DNA from: Ekhidna sp.
GTDB taxonomy: Bacteria > Bacteroidota > Bacteroidia > Cytophagales > Cyclobacteriaceae
Assembly (NCBI GenBank): GCA_013214445.1
Contig: JABSPG010000057.1
Coordinates: 1-13,020, forward strand
Direction: 5' to 3'
DNA: 13,020 bases
Position 1 is the first letter of the stretch, and every line of letters begins with the position of its first letter. The position numbers and the translations under genes were made by a program. This document shows, piece by piece, positions 7,962 through 13,020 of the stretch. Under the pieces are notes generated by a model, which did no database searches, was not told the origin of the DNA, and saw only the letters and a list, made by a program, of their open reading frames with translations.

Positions 7962-9802
7962 AGAAACTTGTATACCTACTCTTTTTCGCTTCATTAAGTG
8001 CTTTTTCACAAAATGTAAAGCATGTCGACCCTCCGTTCTGGTGGATCAATATGCCAACCAATGAACTTCAAATTATGCTTCATGGTGAAGGTATAGGAAA
8101 CCTCTTGGCAAGCATTGATCAGAAGGGCGTTTCTATCTTATCAACAGAAAGCTTAGAGAATAAAAACTACTTGGTTTTAAACCTGGGTATAGCAGAAGAT
8201 ACAAAAGCAGGAATGTTCACGATTGAACTAAAAGAGGGTAAAAAGACAAGGATCAAGATTCCATACGAACTAAAAAGTCGGGAACCCCAAGAAGGAAGAA
8301 ATCAAGGTTTTGATGCAAGCGATGTAATCTACCTGCTCATGCCCGATCGCTTTGCAAATGGAGATCCTGACAATGACACCATTGAGGGTATGCTAGAAGC
8401 CGCAGATCGTTCCAATCCCAACGGCCGGCACGGGGGTGACATCAAGGGAGTTAGTGATAAGCTAGACTACATCAAAGAACTGGGGATGACCGCAGTTTGG
8501 TTGACTCCTACCTTCGAAAACGATATGAAAGCATCGTACGGAGCTTATCATGGATATGCCGCCACAGATCTCTATAAAATTGACAGAAGATTTGGGAGTA
8601 ATGAAGAGTTTAAAGCCTTTGTTTCGAAGTGCCATAGCATGGATATCAAGGTGATCATGGACATGATTCACAACCACATTGGTGATCAGCATTGGTGGAT
8701 GACAGACCTACCTACGAAAGATTGGGTGCATGATTTTGAAAAGTATGGGACAACCAACTTTCGAGGTGAAGTTCAATCAGATCCTTATGCTTCGAAATAC
8801 GATTTAGACAAACTTCAGAAAGGATGGTTTGTACCTGAACTTGTAGACCTTGACCAAAGAAATCCTATTCTAGCCAAGTATTTGATACAGAACTCGATTT
8901 GGTGGATTGAATACTCTGGAGTCGATGGGATTCGGATGGATACGTATGTGTATCCATACAAGGACTACCTGGCAAGATGGGTAGAAGAAGTGATGACCTC
9001 ATATCCGGACTTCAATATTGTGGGCGAATCGTGGGTGGAAACGGTTGCGCATGAGAGCTTCTGGCAAAAAGATAAAGAAGGCGAAGATGATGGATATGAT
9101 TCTAAGTTGGCTAGTGTCACTGATTTTCAAATCATGTTTGCGCTAGATCAAGCACTCAATGAAGATTTTGGCTGGAAGAATGGGCTATCAAAACTTTACT
9201 ATGCTGTTTCTCAAGATCGCCTGTATTCCGATCCAATGAAGAATGTAATCTTCATTGACAACCATGATGTAGAACGTTTTTTCACCAAAGTTGGCGAGGA
9301 CGCTGAAAAGTTCAAAATGGGATATGCGTATCTCATGACCATCCGAGGTATTCCCCAGGTATATTATGGGATAGAACTAATGATGGCTAACGATAAGGTC
9401 AATGGAGACGGTAGAAAAAGAGCAGATATGATCGGTGGATGGGCAGAGGATTCTCGCTCTGTTTTTACAAAAGAGGGAAGGACAGCAACCGAAAACGAGG
9501 CGTTTGAATATGTGAAGAAAATAACCAACTGGCGAAAAGGCTCCAAAGCAATACACGAAGGCAAGCTGACTCACTTCATTCCTGAGAATAATGTGTATGT
9601 ATATTTCAGATACACAGAACAAGAATGTGTGATGGTAATCATAAATGGTGATCAGGAAGAAAAAGAAATTGACCCTTCTAGATACGCTGAATTCCTCAGT
9701 AAATTCACTAGGGGTATAAACATAATGGATGGTTCTATAGTAGATATAGAAAAGAACTTCAAAGTAAATGGAAAAACGACATCTATTTATGAGTTGAACT
9801 AG
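7958..9802 (+). CDS. Periplasmic GH13 cyclomaltodextrinase/neopullulanase (SusA-like)
   Basis: A GH13 enzyme expected to cleave imported malto-oligosaccharides, cyclodextrins or pullulan fragments in the periplasm, as SusA does in Bacteroides. A signal peptide is seen (residues 1-17, SAFS-Q) with no lipobox and no T9SS domain. Residues about 20-110 match the cyclomaltodextrinase N-terminal domain (DPPFWWINM..., ELQIMLHGEGI). The barrel runs from about 120 to 520 and starts VIYLLMPDRFANGDP, a Ca-site region of this subgroup. Catalytic motifs are DMIHNH (region I), GIRMD with nucleophile D328, GESWVE with acid/base E357, and IDNHDVER with D437. The last 80-90 residues fit the small C-terminal beta domain of the same subfamily. 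At 614 residues the length is complete. The start codon lies in the ATGA overlap with the esterase gene, so the two are translationally coupled. Exact substrate preference cannot be read from the sequence. Confidence 0.93.
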   Translation: MKKLVYLLFFASLSAFSQNVKHVDPPFWWINMPTNELQIMLHGEGIGNLLASIDQKGVSILSTESLENKNYLVLNLGIAEDTKAGMFTIELKEGKKTRIKIPYELKSREPQEGRNQGFDASDVIYLLMPDRFANGDPDNDTIEGMLEAADRSNPNGRHGGDIKGVSDKLDYIKELGMTAVWLTPTFENDMKASYGAYHGYAATDLYKIDRRFGSNEEFKAFVSKCHSMDIKVIMDMIHNHIGDQHWWMTDLPTKDWVHDFEKYGTTNFRGEVQSDPYASKYDLDKLQKGWFVPELVDLDQRNPILAKYLIQNSIWWIEYSGVDGIRMDTYVYPYKDYLARWVEEVMTSYPDFNIVGESWVETVAHESFWQKDKEGEDDGYDSKLASVTDFQIMFALDQALNEDFGWKNGLSKLYYAVSQDRLYSDPMKNVIFIDNHDVERFFTKVGEDAEKFKMGYAYLMTIRGIPQVYYGIELMMANDKVNGDGRKRADMIGGWAEDSRSVFTKEGRTATENEAFEYVKKITNWRKGSKAIHEGKLTHFIPENNVYVYFRYTEQECVMVIINGDQEEKEIDPSRYAEFLSKFTRGINIMDGSIVDIEKNFKVNGKTTSIYELN

Positions 9803-9856
9803 CACTAAGTATCATACGAAAACTCGAAATAGGTACGTTAATGAAAAAACCTCACC

Positions 9857-10486
9857 ATGAAAGAATCACATCAACTACCTGTTTACCTATGTATACTTTT
9901 TATTCTCGTCGGTTGCTCAAATGACGATGAGGCCCTTCCCCGTGAATTAGTCAATGACTTCACAATGATTGAGGTTGGAAATTATTGGGTTTACGAATGG
10001 TACGAGATAGAACCTAATGGAGTGACTACTATACTTAACAGAAGAGACAGTGTTTATATATCAGAGGTTATAGAAACTGGAAGTAAAAGTCTTTTTCTAA
10101 GAGAAGCTACTTTCCTTGGCACTCCTCGCCAGTCTTATCTATTTGATTCTGCTAACACGATATTCAGATTTTCAGATCGTGAGATATTGTTAACACTAGA
10201 TGAATCTATTGAGCAACGAAAACTGCTGGGTTTTGAGAACGATCCGATCGCAAGAGTGACGTACTCCTTAGAAGAAGGGACTGATTATGTGGAAGTTCCA
10301 GCAGGGCGATTTGAATGCATCAATTTCAAGGGAGTAATCGAACCGCTACAGTCTGATTATCCACATGGCGAGCGGTATAACTTCCATCATTATGCTAAGA
10401 ATATTGGACTGGTATCGATGCGTACACAGTTTTACAACTCCCCCAATGACATTGAGATGAGACTAGTAAAATACGGGAAGAATTAG
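9857..10486 (+). CDS. Hypothetical lipoprotein, probably surface exposed
   Basis: I do not recognise a characterised family. The 209-residue protein has a short signal peptide with lipobox LVGC (lipidated C20), followed by SNDDE. An acidic cluster at these positions resembles the lipoprotein export signal described in Bacteroidota, suggesting the outer face of the outer membrane. The mature part is beta-rich. It contains 'VGNYWVYEWYEI', a central 'EVPAGRFECINFKG' and a closing 'AKNIGLVSMRTQFYNS', a pattern I associate with uncharacterised Bacteroidota lipoproteins. The ATG at 9841 is in a different frame, and 9857 is chosen because it gives the full signal peptide. The gene lies 54 nt after the SusA-like gene with no terminator between, so it may be the last gene of that transcript. 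Its stop is 2 nt from the stop of the convergent gene. Confidence 0.85.
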   Translation: MKESHQLPVYLCILFILVGCSNDDEALPRELVNDFTMIEVGNYWVYEWYEIEPNGVTTILNRRDSVYISEVIETGSKSLFLREATFLGTPRQSYLFDSANTIFRFSDREILLTLDESIEQRKLLGFENDPIARVTYSLEEGTDYVEVPAGRFECINFKGVIEPLQSDYPHGERYNFHHYAKNIGLVSMRTQFYNSPNDIEMRLVKYGKN

Positions 10487-10488
10487 GT

Positions 10489-11052
10489 TTAAAATTTCAG
10501 CAGGTGATATCCAATATGCTGATAGTGGGTGACGGTTGTCAGCATAGAAATAGCTAGTTCAATTCTAGGATTCAATTCTTTTTTACTGAAACCTCTTGCT
10601 CGAAGCGATTGACCGCATACGGTAATCAACACCCCTGCATCTGTCAATTCTTCAATCAATTGTTGATTAGGGTTATCCAATCCGAACTGAGCCATATAAG
10701 CAGTATCAGTCAATGTTGAGTATGTAGACTGACCATGAAGTGCCAGTACCACCTTCATATTAGCCTCTGGAACCCCTCCTACACTGTGTAGGTTCAACAT
10801 CCTTGCAACATTATTCAAAGATTTATCTATCTGGGTCTTATCCTCTGTCCCTCCAAAAACGTCCACTACTATCTTATATTCCTGATCTGAATTAGGCTTG
10901 ATAGTAGCTTCAAGCACTTCATAAATACCTCCATAGTTTTCAATTACCGGATTAACTGGTTCTTGACCAAAGAATTGAAAAGAGCTAGAAAGAATCAATA
11001 ATAGAAAAAGACACTTTTTGGTCAAATCAAGAAAGCAGGAAGTCGAATTCAT
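10489..11052 (-). CDS. Exported DsrE/DsrF-like family protein
   Basis: A DsrE-like fold protein (PF02635 type), related to sulfur-relay and small soluble sulfurtransferase proteins. The family pattern is clear: KVVLALHGQS near residues 100-109, NPNQQLIEELTDAGVLITVCGQSLRARG at about 127-154, and the ending LTTVTHYQHIGYHLLKF. The single conserved cysteine C146, in VCGQSL, corresponds to the likely active residue of the family. An N-terminal signal sequence (basic KK at 12-13, then a hydrophobic stretch, SFQFFGQ near 24-30) places the 187-residue protein in the periplasm. The start ATG overlaps the stop of the S4 gene by 4 bp, so expression is coupled to it. A role in periplasmic sulfur handling is possible but unproven. 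Confidence 0.88.
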   Translation of the reverse strand: MNSTSCFLDLTKKCLFLLLILSSSFQFFGQEPVNPVIENYGGIYEVLEATIKPNSDQEYKIVVDVFGGTEDKTQIDKSLNNVARMLNLHSVGGVPEANMKVVLALHGQSTYSTLTDTAYMAQFGLDNPNQQLIEELTDAGVLITVCGQSLRARGFSKKELNPRIELAISMLTTVTHYQHIGYHLLKF

Positions 11053-11258
11053 TTTATTGTTATCTCTGCCATTTCAAATTTGACAACATCTCCAGACCTC
11101 AGTTTTTTTCTACGTTGCTTCTCCACTTCGCCATTTACTAAAATCAGTCCTTCATCGATCAGCTGCTTTGCCTCTCCCCCGCTACTAGCAAGTTGCTCAA
11201 TCTTCAAAAGCTTATTGAGTTCAATAAAATCGTGACCTTCTAACTCGAATATCTGCAT
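11049..11258 (-). CDS. YbcJ-like S4-domain RNA-binding protein
   Basis: A 69-residue protein made of a single S4 RNA-binding domain, similar to E. coli YbcJ. The diagnostic features are 'IELNKLLKIEQLASSGGEAKQLIDEG', then 'ILVNGEVEKQRRKKLRSGDVVKF' with the basic cluster at residues 48-54 expected to contact RNA. It has no signal peptide and is cytoplasmic. The cellular role of this family is not settled; ribosome or structured-RNA association is assumed. It is the middle gene of a compact operon: its ATG is 2 nt from the stop of the upstream peptidase gene and its TGA overlaps the ATG of the DsrE-like gene. Confidence 0.9.
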   Translation of the reverse strand: MQIFELEGHDFIELNKLLKIEQLASSGGEAKQLIDEGLILVNGEVEKQRRKKLRSGDVVKFEMAEITIK

Positions 11259-11260
11259 TG

Positions 11261-12619
11261 CTACTTCTGATTATCAAGCGCAATTTTAAGCGTAAATTCC
11301 ATAACTGGGTCCCTGCCTTCTAAAACATCTTCAACTGAGGCTTTCACTACATGATCTGGTATCAATCCCCGATTAGTCGTTTCTTGAATCTTGGAAGTAG
11401 CAAATTCCTTGACGTAACAAGGAACCCCGACCCTTATTTGGCTATTAGTTAAAGTAGTATATTGCTTTGATCCGGCCACAAAGCCTTCGTATCTCGTTCC
11501 CGTCTCCTCCCCTATGAAGACAGCTCCATTCAATTCGCGAAGTGCCCATGCAACAACGGCTCCAGTGGAATAGGTATTCCCATCTACCATTACATAAACA
11601 TCTCCTTGATACAAATCCCTGGAAGCCTTTTTAATCTTTTTGTATCTGGTTTTACCCTTCCACGAGGTGTTCCTCAACAAGTATGGAAAAACCTCCTCAT
11701 TTTTGTAGATGAACGGCACTATCTCATCCCCAAATTCATTCCTACCTCCCATATTTCCTCTTAAGTCGACGATTAACTTGCCTTTTCCATGTCCAGCGAT
11801 TCTTCCAAAAATGTCTTGGTAGAATGAAGATCCTTTCAGCTTATATTTCTCTACCAACCTATAGTCAAAAGATTTAAGGCGCAAATAGGCATACTCATCT
11901 TCCAACTTCAATTCGTAGAAATCAGCAATGGATGGTTCTTTCTTTGCTGCGAGTACAGTCCTAGCCTTAAAATTTTCAATCCTCTGGTCCCTATCAAGGG
12001 CTGCTACAAGAACATTTTCTACTTGGTCGCCTTGTCTCAAAGTGAGATTAAAAGAATCTGACTGCTCCAAATAAAAGAAATAGAACCAAGGAAAATTGTA
12101 CGCTATCTTCTTTGTTTGATACGTCTGGATACTTCCATCACTTGGCGTCACCGATCTCAATTTTTTCAGAATTTCCGCACTCTTCCTTCCATTTATCTCC
12201 AGAATTTCTGCTCCTTCTTCCAAACTCGCTTCTGCTGACATGTCATGTTCGATGTAGATTCTATCATCCAATAGAAAAATTGAAAAAGGTAAAAAGCTCG
12301 CTCTACCAGTTATAATTGGCGCATGCACATCATCAGACCACTGACCAATTTCAAAGTGACCTTCATTCGATAATGCACAAAGCTGGCTAATAAAGGTATA
12401 AGCTTGGTATTTGTTATAGTCACCACCCTTAAGACTACTAATCAATGAATCCGCCCTGCTGTCGAAATTTGGATTGTACTTGTATAGACCTGGATTAAAA
12501 GAAACAATATCCATATAGAGTTGATTAAGATCCTCTTTTACTTGATCAACAGAAAGCGATTGAGACAGTAATACATGAACGCTGAAAAAAGTAAGAAAAA
12601 CTAAAAAGTCTCTTTTCAT
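11261..12619 (-). CDS. S41-family peptidase (tricorn/CTP-like), exported
   Basis: A 452-residue exported protein. A signal peptide is present (KRD then a hydrophobic stretch, cleaved near SQS at about 20-21). Residues about 20-100 form a helical N-terminal part with 'NEGHFE' (H88). Residues about 110-155 look PDZ-like (EGAEILEINGRKSAEIL). The S41 core runs from about 235 to 430, with IVDLRGNMGG (283-292), the nucleophile region VDGNTYSTGA (S351 likely), FIGEETG (368-374) and NRGLIPDHVV (416-425). The lysine that follows the serine in CtpA-type processing proteases is not seen; GEETGTRYEG occupies that place, as in tricorn/IRBP-like S41 members. The substrate is unknown. It is the first gene of the minus-strand operon, with 2 nt to the S4 gene, and is probably transcribed from the 12620-12760 region. 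Confidence 0.88.
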   Translation of the reverse strand: MKRDFLVFLTFFSVHVLLSQSLSVDQVKEDLNQLYMDIVSFNPGLYKYNPNFDSRADSLISSLKGGDYNKYQAYTFISQLCALSNEGHFEIGQWSDDVHAPIITGRASFLPFSIFLLDDRIYIEHDMSAEASLEEGAEILEINGRKSAEILKKLRSVTPSDGSIQTYQTKKIAYNFPWFYFFYLEQSDSFNLTLRQGDQVENVLVAALDRDQRIENFKARTVLAAKKEPSIADFYELKLEDEYAYLRLKSFDYRLVEKYKLKGSSFYQDIFGRIAGHGKGKLIVDLRGNMGGRNEFGDEIVPFIYKNEEVFPYLLRNTSWKGKTRYKKIKKASRDLYQGDVYVMVDGNTYSTGAVVAWALRELNGAVFIGEETGTRYEGFVAGSKQYTTLTNSQIRVGVPCYVKEFATSKIQETTNRGLIPDHVVKASVEDVLEGRDPVMEFTLKIALDNQK

Positions 12620-12760
12620 GGGTATGATACTTTATTCCAAAGAAAGGAATTCTACTAAATAGTTGCATGATGAGCAATACAACTTTCCGATATTAATTCT
12701 TAAAAATAGAAACATATATACTAGACTTGCCGTATGATTAATTCTTAAAAGTAGAAAGTA
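12620..12760. promoter_or_regulatory. Divergent promoter region between S41 peptidase and padR genes
   Basis: This 141-bp, strongly A/T-rich gap must contain the promoters of both outward-facing genes. No clear TAnnTTTG element was found on either strand. It holds the near-perfect 21-bp direct repeat described separately, whose second copy reaches to 3 nt before the padR ATG. Autoregulation by PadR, with possible co-regulation of the peptidase operon, is inferred. Confidence 0.5.
12692..12757. repeat. 21-bp direct repeat upstream of padR, two copies
   Basis: Copies at 12692-12712 and 12737-12757 share 20 of 21 bases (core ATTAATTCTTAAAA, then TAGAAA; one A/G difference), with starts 45 bp apart. 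A weaker third match, 12 of 15 bases, lies at 12648-12662, 47 bp further left. The position just before the padR start suggests regulator binding sites, most simply for PadR itself. Confidence 0.6.
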
Positions 12761-13020
12761 ATGAAAGGATACCTTGGAGAATTTGAGGAGTTGGTACTGC
12801 TTACCATCGCAAATCTTGCTGATGATGCATACGGCGTAGCAATTTTGAATGACATCTCAGAGCGTGCCAATCGAAAACTTAGTATCGGTGCATTGCACTC
12901 CACTCTTACTCGATTAGAAGAAAAGGAATATATCACTTCCTATCTTGGTGAACCGACCAATGAGCGCGGCGGAAGAAGAAAACGATATTTCGAATTGACT
13001 GATGCTGCAAAAGCAGAGCT
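12761..13020 (+). CDS. PadR-family transcriptional regulator, 3'-truncated
   Basis: The frame is open from ATG at 12761 to the window edge (86 full codons). The protein starts MKGYLGEFEELVLLTIANL and continues with a winged-helix typical of PadR: AYGVAILNDI, then LSIGALHSTLTRLEEKEYI, then the wing with RGGRRKRYFELT. In Bacteroidota, PadR proteins of this type often sit directly upstream of an ABC-transporter permease (FtsX/MacB-like) that they regulate; the downstream gene is outside the window. The start is supported by the canonical N-terminus. The upstream A-rich GAAAGTA has only weak Shine-Dalgarno character. Direct repeats just upstream suggest self-regulation. Confidence 0.92.
   Translation, partial: MKGYLGEFEELVLLTIANLADDAYGVAILNDISERANRKLSIGALHSTLTRLEEKEYITSYLGEPTNERGGRRKRYFELTDAAKAE

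Noticed and set aside
9377..9805. 142-codon open frame on the minus strand across the end of the SusA-like gene
   Set aside because: It lies opposite a clearly conserved GH13 coding region, its product has low-complexity aromatic-rich sequence and no family resemblance; a shadow frame.
9841..9843. ATG at 9841 as the lipoprotein start
   Set aside because: It is in a different frame that gives no signal peptide and soon stops; the ATG at 9857 opens a proper lipoprotein signal sequence.
9803..9856. Possible terminator or promoter between the SusA-like gene and the lipoprotein gene
   Set aside because: No stable stem with a T-run and no TAnnTTTG element is visible in these 54 bases.

Overview
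The window looks like a chromosomal segment of a Bacteroidota bacterium, probably a free-living or marine Cytophagales/Flavobacteriales-type organism. The evidence is a SusC/SusD pair, a C-terminal type IX secretion sorting domain on an amylase, lipoproteins with Bacteroidota-style lipoboxes, and A/T-rich translation starts without clear Shine-Dalgarno sequences. The assignment rests on gene families, not on a database match.

Positions 1-9802 on the + strand hold an alpha-glucan (starch/maltodextrin) utilisation locus. It contains the 3' part of a secreted GH13 amylase (1-1701) and an intrinsic terminator. A 221-bp regulatory gap follows with two LacI/PurR-type operator-like palindromes. Next are a SusC-type TonB-dependent transporter (1923-4970) and a SusD-type surface lipoprotein carrying an extra domain of about 144 residues (4974-6998). 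A strong hairpin-plus-T-run then precedes a lipoprotein alpha/beta-hydrolase (7050-7961), which overlaps by 4 bp a periplasmic cyclomaltodextrinase/neopullulanase-like GH13 enzyme (7958-9802). The inferred pathway is: the T9SS amylase cuts polymer at the surface, SusD/SusC capture and import oligosaccharides, and the SusA-like enzyme, perhaps helped by the esterase, finishes degradation in the periplasm. No SusE/SusF-like gene and no lipoprotein SusG is seen within the window. No regulator gene for the locus is visible either, although the operators suggest a LacI-family one.

Positions 9857-10486 encode a small lipoprotein of unknown function, probably surface exposed. It may be read from the same transcript, because no terminator separates it from the GH13 gene.

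A convergent, tightly packed minus-strand operon follows (12619 down to 10489): an S41-family peptidase, a YbcJ-like S4 RNA-binding protein, and an exported DsrE-like protein. It appears unrelated to starch use.

A 141-bp divergent intergenic region with a 21-bp direct repeat leads to the start of a PadR-family regulator (12761 to the window edge). The genes are mostly recognisable families and I see no clearly new multi-gene system. The most distinctive items are the domain inserted in SusD, the paired LacI-type palindromes, the hairpin placed directly before the esterase start, and the PadR-promoter repeats.
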